A stretch of DNA of 27,790 nt from an uncultured Clostridia bacterium (GCA_937884995.1 CAKZZL010000004.1:1-27790); one strand, 5' to 3'; positions 1 through 8,098 are shown, numbered from the stretch's first letter. Numbers and translations: made by a program. Notes: generated from the sequence alone by a model not told the origin.

Positions 1-752
1 GTGAAATCGGTGTAGACGTAGTTCTTGAATGCACAGGTTTCTATTGCTCAAAAGAAAAGTCAATGGCACATATCAATGCCGGCGCTAAGAAAGTTGTTAT
101 CTCTGCTCCTGCAGGAAACGATCTTAAGACAATCGTATTCTCAGTAAACGAAGATACACTTACAGCTGATGACCAAATCATCTCAGCTGCTTCTTGTACA
201 ACAAACTGCCTTGCTCCTATGGCAAAAGCTCTTAATGATTATGCTCCTATCCAGAGCGGTATCATGAGCACAATTCACGCTTATACAGGTGACCAGATGA
301 TACTTGACGGTCCTCATCGTAAAGGCGACCTCAGAAGAGCACGCGCAGGCGCTGCTAACATCGTTCCTAACTCAACAGGTGCTGCAAAAGCTATCGGTTT
401 GGTTATTCCGGAACTTAACGGCAAACTTATCGGTTCTGCTCAGCGTGTTCCCGTTCCGACAGGTTCAACCACCATCCTTACAGCTGTCGTTAAGGGCGCT
501 GATGTTACAGTTGACGGTATCAATGCTGCTATGAAGGCTGCTGCTTCTGATTCATTCGGATACAACACAGAGCAAATCGTTTCTTCAGACGTTATCGGCA
601 TGAGATACGGTTCACTTTTTGATGCAACTCAGACAATGGTATCAAAGATTTCTGATGATCTTTATGAAGTTCAGGTTGTTTCATGGTATGACAACGAAAA
701 CTCATACACATCACAGATGGTTCGCACAATCAAGTATTTCGCAGAACTTTAA
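1..752 (+). CDS. gapA: Glyceraldehyde-3-phosphate dehydrogenase, 3' part
   Basis: The gene is cut by the left window edge, and its frame is open from base 3. The enzyme is a cytoplasmic glycolytic dehydrogenase that converts glyceraldehyde 3-phosphate, NAD and phosphate to 1,3-bisphosphoglycerate. About 250 of the usual ~335 residues are visible. The catalytic cysteine lies in the motif ASCTTNCLAP, followed by STIHAYTGDQ and the substrate-binding segment around GDLRRARAGA. The C-terminus has the typical SWYDNENSYTSQMV block. The ATG at 63 is internal and is not the real start, because the upstream frame reads VDVVLECTGFY, which belongs to the NAD-binding domain. A hairpin terminator follows. 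The gene points toward the origin, unlike most genes on this arm. Confidence 0.97.
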   Translation, partial: EIGVDVVLECTGFYCSKEKSMAHINAGAKKVVISAPAGNDLKTIVFSVNEDTLTADDQIISAASCTTNCLAPMAKALNDYAPIQSGIMSTIHAYTGDQMILDGPHRKGDLRRARAGAANIVPNSTGAAKAIGLVIPELNGKLIGSAQRVPVPTGSTTILTAVVKGADVTVDGINAAMKAAASDSFGYNTEQIVSSDVIGMRYGSLFDATQTMVSKISDDLYEVQVVSWYDNENSYTSQMVRTIKYFAEL

Positions 753-772
753 TCTTTAATAAAGATCATTGA

Positions 773-798
773 GCGGTCACAAAAGTGGCCGCTTTTTT
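773..798 (+). terminator. Intrinsic terminator after gapA
   Basis: An 8-bp stem (GCGGTCAC with GTGGCCGC, one G-T wobble) closes an AAAA loop and is followed directly by six T. It begins 20 bases after the gapA stop codon, as expected for a rho-independent terminator. Confidence 0.9.
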
Positions 799-799
799 G

Positions 800-828
800 T
801 TGAACATATTTTTGGGATTTGATATAAT
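800..828 (+). promoter_or_regulatory. SigA-type promoter of the GH3 gene
   Basis: TTGAAC at 800-805 and a perfect TATAAT at 823-828 are separated by 17 bases. The expected transcript start near 835 leaves a leader of under 20 bases, containing AGGAGG at 837-842. There is no visible cre-like or other operator in the short space. Confidence 0.8.
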
Positions 829-852
829 CCAATTATAGGAGGCTGACAAAAT

Positions 853-3261
853 ATGAAGTTTTCAGAAAAAGCAGTTGTAGCTGCAATGAAACTGGGCATG
901 AAAATAACCGGTGTTTCTCAAAATGAAAACCAGCCGGCAATTGGTGAATACAAAGAAAATAAAGGCTTCTCAAAACTTTTACGTGAGGTTGCTGCAGACG
1001 GCGCAATCTTATTAAAAAACGACGGCTGCCTTCCATATAAAAAGAAAGAAACGGTATCTGTTTTCGGCCGCTGCCAATATGATTGGTTCTTTACAGGCTA
1101 CGGCTCCGGCGGTGATGTAAAACTTCCTTACAGTGTTAACCTTACGGACGGAATCAAAAACTGCAAAAATTTATTGATTAATGAAGAACTTGCAGATATT
1201 TATAATAATTGGTGCATAGAAAACCCCGTCGACCACGGAGTGTGGGCGCATTGGCCGAGAAGTCTGCCTGAAATGCCCCTGACTTATGAACTTGTTGAAA
1301 AAGCTGCAGAAAAAACTGATGCAGCTATATATGTAATAGGCCGTTCATCAGGTGAAGACAGAGAAAATGTACTTGAAGAAGGCAGTTATTATCTGACAGC
1401 AGATGAGAAAAATATAATCAAAACATTATCCGAAAAATTCAAGAGTCTGACTGTTTTGCTTAATATCGGATGCATTATCGACATGTCCTGGATAAATGAA
1501 TTTAAGGAATATCTGAATGCTGTAATGATTGTATGGCAAGGAGGAATGGAAAGCGGAAATGCAGTTGCAGATTTGCTTTGCGGCGCAGTTTCACCATCCG
1601 GCAAACTATGTGACAGCGTTGCATTGTCATACAAGGATTATCCTTCTGCCTCATCATTTGGAAATAAAGATTACAACGAATACTGCGAAGATATATTTGT
1701 CGGATACAGATATTTTGAGACTTTTTCCCCGGAACTGGTTCAATTTCCCTTCGGCTTCGGTCTCTCATATACTGATTTTTCTCTCTCCGGCAGGAAAGTA
1801 AAGAAAACAGATGATGCGATTATTGTCAGTGTAAATGTAAAAAATACCGGCGCATTTCCCGGAAAGCAGGTCCTTCAGTTATATCTTGAAAAGCCGAATA
1901 CATTTCTCGGAAATCCTTCAAGAGAACTCGTCGCATTTTCCAAAACATCTTTACTCTCTCCGGGAGAGTCTGAAAGTCTGGAACTCAGAGCACCAAAATA
2001 TTTCTTCACATCTTATGACGACTGTGGTGAAACCGGCTATCCTTTCTCATATCTTTTACAGGAAGGAACATATTCAATATATCTCGGCACAGATGTCAGA
2101 AATGCAAAAAAGATATGGTCATATGAGCAGGAAAAGACCGAACTCTATAAAAAGCTTAAACAAGTTTGCGCTCCACATAAGCCTTTCATGCGTACTACAA
2201 GAAACTCAAGAGGCAACAAAGAAAGCAAACAGGTTTTAACAGCACAATATGACCTTAAAAAGATTATCCATGAAAACCTTCCCGAAACAATAGAGTTTAC
2301 AGGATATAAAGGATATTCATTAAAAGATGTAAAAGACAAGAAAGTTTCTATAGAAGACTTTACAGCCCAGCTCACAAGTTATGAACTTGAGGCAATATGC
2401 CGCGGTGATATTGACATGGACAGCCCTTTGGGTGTAAAGGGCAATGCAGGCGTGCTCGGCGGTACAATTAAAAGCCTTCGTGACAAGGGCATCCCGGCGC
2501 TCACCACAACAGACGGCCCCTCCGGGATAAGACTTCTTTATTATGCCTCTCTTATTCCGATAGGCTCACTTCTCGCTTCAACATATGACCCAAAATTAGT
2601 AGAAAGGATTTACTCATATATAGGCAAAGAAATGAAAGCATTGGGAAGCGATATCCTGCTGGCGCCCGGTATGAACATCCACAGGAACCCTCTCTGCGGC
2701 AGAAACTTTGAGTATTTCTCGGAGGATCCTCTATTAAGCGGATATATGGCTGCTGCTACAATTAGCGGTATTCAGTCATCCGGTCTTTCGGCATGTCCGA
2801 AGCATTTTGCATGCAATAACCAGGAATACAACCGGACACATAATGACTCCCGAGTTTCCGAACGTGCACTCAGAGAGATATATTTAAGAGGCTTTGAAAT
2901 TGCAGTCAAGAAAGCAAATCCAAAATGTATCATGACTTCATATAACAAAATCAACGGAGTCTGGGGACATTACAACTATGAACTCTGTCAAAGAATATTG
3001 AGAGATGAATGGAATTACGACGGACTTGTAATGACAGACTGGTGGATGAGGTCATCAAAAAGCCCTGAATTTCCAAAGCTGCGTGATAACGCTTACAGGG
3101 TTCGTTCGAGTGTCGATGTCCTTATGCCGGGGGCAAAAAGACTCTCCGGCAAATCTGATAACACCCTTTTGGAAACCCTTGATAAAAATGACGGAATTAC
3201 TCTGGGCGAACTTCAAAGATCTGCAATCAGAGTTATACGAACATGCATGAAAATCCAATAA
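853..3261 (+). CDS. GH3 beta-glucosidase with swapped domain order
   Basis: Predicted intracellular glycoside hydrolase family 3 enzyme of 802 residues, probably releasing glucose or another sugar from short beta-linked oligosaccharides. The domains are in the reverse of the usual order. The GH3 C-terminal-type domain comes first (about residues 40-305, AADGAILLKNDG). A fibronectin-III-like domain follows (about 320-415, NTGAFPGKQVLQLYL). The TIM-barrel catalytic domain is last (about 505-800). In the barrel I see TTTDGPSGIR (551-560), KHF (650-652) and the expected nucleophile Asp729 in VMTDWW. The likely acid/base is Glu168 in SSGEDRENV of the first domain. The same inverted layout is known in Butyrivibrio and Ruminococcus albus beta-glucosidases. 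There is no signal peptide. AGGAGG lies ten bases before the ATG. The exact substrate cannot be read from the sequence. Confidence 0.95.
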   Translation: MKFSEKAVVAAMKLGMKITGVSQNENQPAIGEYKENKGFSKLLREVAADGAILLKNDGCLPYKKKETVSVFGRCQYDWFFTGYGSGGDVKLPYSVNLTDGIKNCKNLLINEELADIYNNWCIENPVDHGVWAHWPRSLPEMPLTYELVEKAAEKTDAAIYVIGRSSGEDRENVLEEGSYYLTADEKNIIKTLSEKFKSLTVLLNIGCIIDMSWINEFKEYLNAVMIVWQGGMESGNAVADLLCGAVSPSGKLCDSVALSYKDYPSASSFGNKDYNEYCEDIFVGYRYFETFSPELVQFPFGFGLSYTDFSLSGRKVKKTDDAIIVSVNVKNTGAFPGKQVLQLYLEKPNTFLGNPSRELVAFSKTSLLSPGESESLELRAPKYFFTSYDDCGETGYPFSYLLQEGTYSIYLGTDVRNAKKIWSYEQEKTELYKKLKQVCAPHKPFMRTTRNSRGNKESKQVLTAQYDLKKIIHENLPETIEFTGYKGYSLKDVKDKKVSIEDFTAQLTSYELEAICRGDIDMDSPLGVKGNAGVLGGTIKSLRDKGIPALTTTDGPSGIRLLYYASLIPIGSLLASTYDPKLVERIYSYIGKEMKALGSDILLAPGMNIHRNPLCGRNFEYFSEDPLLSGYMAAATISGIQSSGLSACPKHFACNNQEYNRTHNDSRVSERALREIYLRGFEIAVKKANPKCIMTSYNKINGVWGHYNYELCQRILRDEWNYDGLVMTDWWMRSSKSPEFPKLRDNAYRVRSSVDVLMPGAKRLSGKSDNTLLETLDKNDGITLGELQRSAIRVIRTCMKIQ

Positions 3262-3307
3262 AGTATATATGGTTGAGCACATAAAATCCATCTGCTCATA
3301 AATAAAA

Positions 3308-3364
3308 TGCACCTCACAAGTTAGACAATGTGATACCATGTCTAAAAAAGAGGTGCAATTTTTT
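3308..3364. terminator. Bidirectional hairpin with two nested inverted repeats
   Basis: The outer arms TGCACCTC (3308-3315) and GAGGTGCA (3350-3357) pair, as do the inner arms TTAGACA (3321-3327) and TGTCTAA (3339-3345). Short unpaired stretches of 5 and 4 bases separate the two stems. A run of six T follows on the plus strand, and a T-rich run follows on the minus strand. It lies between the converging GH3 gene and the aspS operon, so a two-way terminator is the simplest reading. The two arms also look like facing ends of an IS3/IS150-type element. Confidence 0.65.
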
Positions 3365-3436
3365 ACCAAAACGGACGAAAAAACTTAAAGTATTCTTTTT
3401 CTTTTTTTCAGATAAAATTAACTTGTAATTTTCTTT

Positions 3437-3691
3437 TCATTTTTCTTTTGCTTTGCGCTTTTCTTCAAGTTCTTTCATTTTCTTTTCATATCTTTCGGGT
3501 CGGCTTTCTATTCTCTTTTTTCTGAAATAATCAAAAGCAAACTCAGATGCTATAAAGAGGATAATTATGAATATAACAAAGAAAATGCGGATTGGACTTA
3601 TTGTCGGTTCATTTGAATATCTGACTTCACTTGCAGATGCAGCTAAGGTCATACTTGTCATTAAAAACAGACTGAAAAATATTTTTTTCAT
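3437..3691 (-). CDS. Small membrane protein of unknown function
   Basis: This 84-residue protein belongs to no family I recognise. Residues 1-20 look like a signal peptide (MKKIFFSLFLMTSMTLAASA), with a possible cleavage site after ASA. A second hydrophobic segment at about 34-54 would be a membrane anchor. The last 30 residues are a highly charged Lys/Glu/Arg helix that would lie in the cytoplasm if the protein is anchored with its N-terminus outside. Its ATG overlaps the aspS stop codon (ATGA), and GGGAGAAGG lies just upstream, so translation is probably coupled to aspS. The tight overlap and ribosome binding site argue that it is a real gene. If the N-terminal segment is not cleaved, it would be a two-pass membrane protein. 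Confidence 0.75.
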   Translation of the reverse strand: MKKIFFSLFLMTSMTLAASASEVRYSNEPTISPIRIFFVIFIIILFIASEFAFDYFRKKRIESRPERYEKKMKELEEKRKAKEK

Positions 3692-5472
3692 TCCTTCTCC
3701 CTTGCTTTTAAATCAATTCCGAGTTCATCAAGCTGTATTGTATCTATTTCCGATGGAGCTCCGCTCATAATCTCACTTGCATTTTGTACTTTCGGGAATG
3801 CCGTAACATCTCTGAGGCTGTCAGCTCCGCAAATCAGCATGGCAAGTCTGTCAAGTCCTATACCCATTCCTCCGTGAGGCGGTGAAGCATACTTATATGC
3901 TTCTACAAGGAAACCAAATTTTGCATCTATTTCTTCCTGACTCATGCCAAGCAGTTCAAACATCTTATTTTGTAACTGACAATCTGTTATTCTCATTGAG
4001 CCTGATGAAAGCTCCGTTCCGTTTAAGACCAGATCAAACGCTTTTGCTTTTACTAAGCCTTTATCCGTATCAAGGTAAGGAATGGATTCATCCATCGGCA
4101 TCGTAAATGGGTGGTGCATTGCAACCCATTGTCCGAGTTCTTCATCATACTCAAAGAAGGGCATTTCCGTAATCCAAAGAAAATTCCACTTGTTTTCCGG
4201 TATTATACCAAGTTCTTTTGCGACCTTAAGTCTTACAGCACCCATTACCGAAAGAGCCATTGATGTCTTGTCGCTGACTATAAATACGCAATCTCCCTTT
4301 TCCAGTTCCAGACTGTCCAGAAGTCTCTGAAGTTCATCATCTTTAAGGAATTTCCCAAATGAGCATGACGGCTCTTCTTCAGCCCATCTTATATATGCCA
4401 GCCCCTTGGCACCGATACCCTTTACAAATTCAGTCAACTTATCGATTTTCTTTCTTGTATATGTCTCGGCTGCATTCTTTGCGACAATTGCCTTCACGCT
4501 TCCCTTGTTCTCTATTGCAGTCGTGAAAACGGCAAAGTCAGTCTGCCCTGCCCAGTCTGATATATCCTTTATATGCATATCAAATCTGGTGTCAGGCTTA
4601 TCCGAGCCATAATTATTCATTGCGTCTGCATATGTCAGTCTCGGCAGAGGATATGGGATATCGACGTCTATAGTCTCCTTCATAAGTTTCCTTATAAAAC
4701 CTTCAGCCATATCCATAATATCGTCTGTGTCAACAAAACTCATTTCAAGGTCAATTTGAGTAAATTCAGGCTGTCTGTCAGCTCTTAAATCTTCATCTCT
4801 GAAACATCTTGCAAGCTGTATGTATCTGTCAAAGCCTGCTACCATAAGCAACTGCTTATATATCTGCGGACTTTGAGGCAGAGCATAGAATTTCCCATTG
4901 TGAATTCTGCTGGGAACAACATAGTCTCTTGCGCCTTCCGGTGTGGACTTGATCATCATGGGAGTTTCTATCTCAAGAAAATCATTATCATAAAAATACT
5001 CTCTTGCAATTTTTGCAATCTTGTGACGCATTATTATGTTTTTTGTAAGTCTCTCATTTCTGAGATTCAGATAGCGATATCTGAGAGTTGTCTCATCTCC
5101 GACTTCATCGGCTTTTGCTATCTCAAAAGGCGGAGTCTCACTTATGCTTAAAAGCCTTAAATCTTTAACATCGATTTCTATGTCGCCGGTTGGGATTTCC
5201 TTGTTTTTCGAAGAGCGCTCTCTTACGATTCCCTTTGCCATCAACACATACTCGGCACGTATGGTAAAAGCTTTATCAAATATGTCTTTATCTGTATTTT
5301 CGTCAAAAGCAAGCTGGACTATTCCGCTTCTGTCTCTTAAATCAATGAAGATAAGAGAACCCAGATCTCTCTGTCTTTGAACAAAGCCGGATACAACAAC
5401 CTCCTTGCCCACATCAGCCATAGTGAGTGTGGCGCAATAATTTGTTCTTTTAAGACCTTTCATATTATCCAT
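3688..5472 (-). CDS. aspS: Aspartyl-tRNA synthetase
   Basis: Class II synthetase that attaches aspartate to tRNA-Asp in the cytoplasm. At 594 residues it is the full bacterial length. An N-terminal OB-fold anticodon-binding domain (about 1-110) comes first. The catalytic domain follows, with motif 2 in CFRDEDLRADRQPEFTQ and motif 3 in GMGIGLDRLAM, split by the bacterial GAD insertion. In the anticodon domain the segment reads RQRDLGSLIF. Leucine here is what discriminating enzymes such as the E. coli one carry, whereas non-discriminating ones usually have histidine, so this enzyme is probably specific for tRNA-Asp. The start overlaps the end of hisS by 8 bases. GGAGGCGA precedes the first ATG, and an in-frame ATG three codons later is a less likely alternative start. 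Confidence 0.97.
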   Translation of the reverse strand: MDNMKGLKRTNYCATLTMADVGKEVVVSGFVQRQRDLGSLIFIDLRDRSGIVQLAFDENTDKDIFDKAFTIRAEYVLMAKGIVRERSSKNKEIPTGDIEIDVKDLRLLSISETPPFEIAKADEVGDETTLRYRYLNLRNERLTKNIIMRHKIAKIAREYFYDNDFLEIETPMMIKSTPEGARDYVVPSRIHNGKFYALPQSPQIYKQLLMVAGFDRYIQLARCFRDEDLRADRQPEFTQIDLEMSFVDTDDIMDMAEGFIRKLMKETIDVDIPYPLPRLTYADAMNNYGSDKPDTRFDMHIKDISDWAGQTDFAVFTTAIENKGSVKAIVAKNAAETYTRKKIDKLTEFVKGIGAKGLAYIRWAEEEPSCSFGKFLKDDELQRLLDSLELEKGDCVFIVSDKTSMALSVMGAVRLKVAKELGIIPENKWNFLWITEMPFFEYDEELGQWVAMHHPFTMPMDESIPYLDTDKGLVKAKAFDLVLNGTELSSGSMRITDCQLQNKMFELLGMSQEEIDAKFGFLVEAYKYASPPHGGMGIGLDRLAMLICGADSLRDVTAFPKVQNASEIMSGAPSEIDTIQLDELGIDLKAREKE

Positions 5473-6820
5473 TTTCTTCGCCTCCGAAAATCGCAGCTAA
5501 GGTTTCTTTGTCCATTTCGAATCCGAGAGATTCAAAATCCTTCATAGCATCCTTTATGACGATAGATTGGAAATTCTCAGTAAAGTCATCTATTTTCATC
5601 TCTCGTTCGCTGCCGTCTGACATGTTTTTGACTTTGACATTTCCGCTTTGAATCTCATCATCACCCAGGACAATGATATATTGAGCTCCAATCTTGTTTG
5701 CATATTTCATCTGAGCCTTGAAGCCTCTGCCTACGGTATCATAATCCGCATACATTCCTTCTTCTCTGAGATCTCTGCAAATCGCTGCCGCCTTATATCC
5801 GGCATTTTCGCCCATTGAAACGACATATATGTCACATTTCTTTTCTTCCGGGAATGATATGCCGGTCTTTTCCATCAAAAGGATAAGCCTTTCCATTCCA
5901 AGTCCGAAACCACATGCCGGAAGAGGACTTCCTCCCATTTCCTCTATGAGGCCGTCATATCTTCCGCCTCCGCAGACCGTACCCTGCGCGCCTATATTAT
6001 CGGATACGAATTCAAAAACTGTCCTTGTATAATAATCAAGACCTCTTACTATCTGAGGATTCAGCTGGTATTTTATATCCATTGCATCGAGATATCTCTG
6101 AACCTCTTCAAAGTGATTTCTGCAATCATCACAAAGATAATCTGTTACGACAGGTGCTCCCTTTGCAATTTCAGAACATACAGGGCTCTTGCAATCCAGT
6201 ATTCTCATCGGATTTCGGTCAAGACGGTCTTTGCATGTGTCGCAAAGCTTATCCGTATATCCTTCAAAATATTCTTTTAACGCTTTATGATATTCTTTCC
6301 TGCATTCGGGACATCCTATTGAATTGATCTCAAGTCTCAAATTTTCAATTCCGAGAAAATTAAAAAGATTATTAGCAAGAGATATTACTTCTGCATCTGC
6401 TGCAGGCTTGCCCGCACCGAAACATTCCACTCCGAATTGGTGGAATTCTCTAAGTCTTCCTGCCTGAGGCTTTTCATATCTGTAACATGATGTGAGATAA
6501 AAGATCTTCTGCGGCAAAGCATCATTAAAAAGTCCGTGTTCAAGAAAGGCTCTGACAGCTCCTGCCGTGCCTTCCGGTCTTAATGTTATGGATCTGTTTC
6601 CTTTATCAAGGAAAGTGTACATTTCTTTTTGAACAACATCCGTAGTCTCGCCTACTCCACGCTGAAAAAGTTCTGTATGTTCAAAAACAGGAGTTCTCAT
6701 TTCACGATAGCCAAAATTCCCGGCTATCTCTCTCATTGCACTTTCCAGGTATTGAACTTTATAGCTTTCTGCAGGAAGAGTATCCTGTGTTCCTTTGATT
6801 GCATTTGTAATAACTGCCAT
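5465..6820 (-). CDS. hisS: Histidyl-tRNA synthetase
   Basis: Class II synthetase of 451 residues that charges tRNA-His. Visible signatures are motif 2 (RYEKPQAGRLREFHQFG), the histidine-specific segment LDYYTRTVFEF, the motif 3 region and a C-terminal anticodon-binding domain (about 350-430). The insertion domain carries Cys pairs (CPEC, CDTC, CDDC plus single Cys) that could bind zinc, as in many clostridial HisRS proteins. The hisS-aspS pairing is common in Firmicutes. The leader is only about 20 bases long after a hairpin, so there is no room for a T-box riboswitch directly in front. AAGGACGG precedes the ATG. Confidence 0.97.
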   Translation of the reverse strand: MAVITNAIKGTQDTLPAESYKVQYLESAMREIAGNFGYREMRTPVFEHTELFQRGVGETTDVVQKEMYTFLDKGNRSITLRPEGTAGAVRAFLEHGLFNDALPQKIFYLTSCYRYEKPQAGRLREFHQFGVECFGAGKPAADAEVISLANNLFNFLGIENLRLEINSIGCPECRKEYHKALKEYFEGYTDKLCDTCKDRLDRNPMRILDCKSPVCSEIAKGAPVVTDYLCDDCRNHFEEVQRYLDAMDIKYQLNPQIVRGLDYYTRTVFEFVSDNIGAQGTVCGGGRYDGLIEEMGGSPLPACGFGLGMERLILLMEKTGISFPEEKKCDIYVVSMGENAGYKAAAICRDLREEGMYADYDTVGRGFKAQMKYANKIGAQYIIVLGDDEIQSGNVKVKNMSDGSEREMKIDDFTENFQSIVIKDAMKDFESLGFEMDKETLAAIFGGEENG

Positions 6821-6837
6821 TTCATCCGTCCTTAATT

Positions 6838-6864
6838 AAAAGCCTCCCCAGATTTTGAGGAGGC
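6838..6864 (-). terminator. Hairpin between mgsA and hisS
   Basis: On the minus strand a stem of GCCTCC with GGAGGC is followed by TTTT and a further AT-rich stretch. It starts 14 bases after the mgsA stop codon and ends only 17 bases before the hisS ATG. It has the form of an intrinsic terminator with a short T-run. Since I see no promoter between it and hisS, it may be a partial terminator or attenuator. Confidence 0.7.
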
Positions 6865-6878
6865 GAAATCTTTTTATA

Positions 6879-7283
6879 TCAATCCTTTGGATTAATAATA
6901 TCACGCCAATCTAAGTCACCGCGGTCGAGAGCATGTATAAGGGCTTCGGCCGTAGCAATATTTGTGGCAACCGGTATATTATGTACATCGCAAAGTCTAA
7001 GCAGTGTATTGTCTTTAGGCTCATTGGGTCCCGGATCCGTAGGATTTCTGAACATCAGGAGCAGGTCTATTTCATTACATGCTATTCTTGATGCGATTTG
7101 CTGGTCTCCGCCCTGTGGTCCGCTTAAAAAGCGCTGTATCTGAAGTCCTGTTGCCTCAGCTACGATTTTTCCGGTTGTTCCGGTTGCACAGAGACTGTGG
7201 TGTGATAATATACCGCAATATGCTATGCAAAACTGAGTCATCAGCTCTTTTTTTGAGTCATGTGCCATCAAAGCGATATTCAT
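6879..7283 (-). CDS. mgsA: Methylglyoxal synthase
   Basis: A 134-residue cytoplasmic lyase of the MGS-like fold, expected to convert dihydroxyacetone phosphate to methylglyoxal plus phosphate, a bypass of lower glycolysis. Family motifs are MAHDSKK, ATGTTG and SGPQGGDQQ, with the catalytic-base Asp at residue 60 (Asp71 in E. coli). The next motif is unusual. Where E. coli has PHDPD with His98 and Asp101, an ungapped alignment gives PNEPK, that is Asn87 and Lys90. The fold and phosphate-binding Thr/Gly residues are kept. GGGAGAAGG lies just before the ATG. It has its own promoter upstream. Confidence 0.93.
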   Translation of the reverse strand: MNIALMAHDSKKELMTQFCIAYCGILSHHSLCATGTTGKIVAEATGLQIQRFLSGPQGGDQQIASRIACNEIDLLLMFRNPTDPGPNEPKDNTLLRLCDVHNIPVATNIATAEALIHALDRGDLDWRDIINPKD

Positions 7284-7325
7284 TAGCCTTCTCCCTTCCT
7301 TCTGGAAAAATTATTTGTGAATTTT

Positions 7326-7354
7326 ATTGTAACAAACTAAATTTGATTTTTCAA
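7326..7354 (-). promoter_or_regulatory. Promoter of mgsA
   Basis: Read on the minus strand, TTGAAA (7354-7349) and TACAAT (7331-7326) are separated by 17 bases, all inside the 77-base gap between the minD stop and the mgsA start. Transcription would start near 7319, leaving a leader of about 35 bases. Confidence 0.7.
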
Positions 7355-7360
7355 TATTTT

Positions 7361-8089
7361 TTATAAAGAAAGTTCGACCTGTTCGCCCATTATTCTTTGG
7401 GCTATATCATATATTTGCCTGTATGACTTCCATCTGGCCGTAGGACGGTCACCGCTAGCAATTTCAGTCTGAACTTTTCCATCCTCCGGTATTATTCCCA
7501 GCAGTCTTATATATGTTTCGTCTATAATCTTATCTATATCCATCTGAAGGCCGAGTCTCATCTTTCTTTTACTGACCTTATTTACAAGCAGCAACAGTCT
7601 TTCCGCCTCAAGTCCTGCTTCTGTAAGTTTTTCACCTATTGAATATGCCGTTCTGACAGAAACACTGTCCGGTGTTGCTAGAACCAAAGTCTCATCACAG
7701 CTGAGAGCATAAGCTTTTGTGAGAGAACCCAGCCCCGCAGGTCCGTCCAGAAATATGAAATCAAAACTTTCAATGTATCCTGACAAAACCTTTCCCATAT
7801 CTTCCTTGTCTATATCAGCCTCTTCAAGAGGGGCCGGCAAAAGGAATATATTTTTCTCTGCCTGCAGCAAAGCCTTGTCCTTTTCACATCTGTTTTTTAT
7901 GACATCCATCCAGTCATAAAGGACTTTGCTTTCCACTCCCAGCATTATGTCAAGATTCCGAAGCCCTGCATCGCCGTCTATCAGCAGAACTTTTTTATTC
8001 ATTCCGGCCAGAATGTATGCAATATTCACGCAGAAGGACGATTTGCCGACTCCGCCTTTTCCGGATAGAACCGCAAATGTTTTTGCCAT
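7361..8089 (-). CDS. MinD-like ParA-family ATPase, no membrane tail
   Basis: A 242-residue P-loop ATPase. The deviant Walker A SGKGGVGKS at 9-17, with the signature lysine, and the AGLRNLD motif at 41-47 are those of MinD, the ATPase that places MinC at the membrane and so restricts the division site. MinD normally ends in an amphipathic membrane-binding helix. Here the protein stops at AQRIMGEQVELSL, just where that helix would begin. No minC or minE is in the window. It follows mrp by 9 bases, with GGAG before its ATG, and is the last gene of the run. It could be an unusual MinD, a FlhG-like relative or a cargo-positioning ATPase with another partner. Confidence 0.85.
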   Translation of the reverse strand: MAKTFAVLSGKGGVGKSSFCVNIAYILAGMNKKVLLIDGDAGLRNLDIMLGVESKVLYDWMDVIKNRCEKDKALLQAEKNIFLLPAPLEEADIDKEDMGKVLSGYIESFDFIFLDGPAGLGSLTKAYALSCDETLVLATPDSVSVRTAYSIGEKLTEAGLEAERLLLLVNKVSKRKMRLGLQMDIDKIIDETYIRLLGIIPEDGKVQTEIASGDRPTARWKSYRQIYDIAQRIMGEQVELSL

Positions 8090-8098
8090 ATGCTCTCC

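Noticed and set aside
3055..3369. A 104-codon minus-strand frame over the end of the GH3 gene
   Set aside because: It starts in the terminator-like double repeat and runs antisense through the catalytic domain, with no motif.
6821..6841. T-box riboswitch before hisS
   Set aside because: Only about 20 bases lie between the hairpin and the start codon. There is no T-box sequence or specifier loop.
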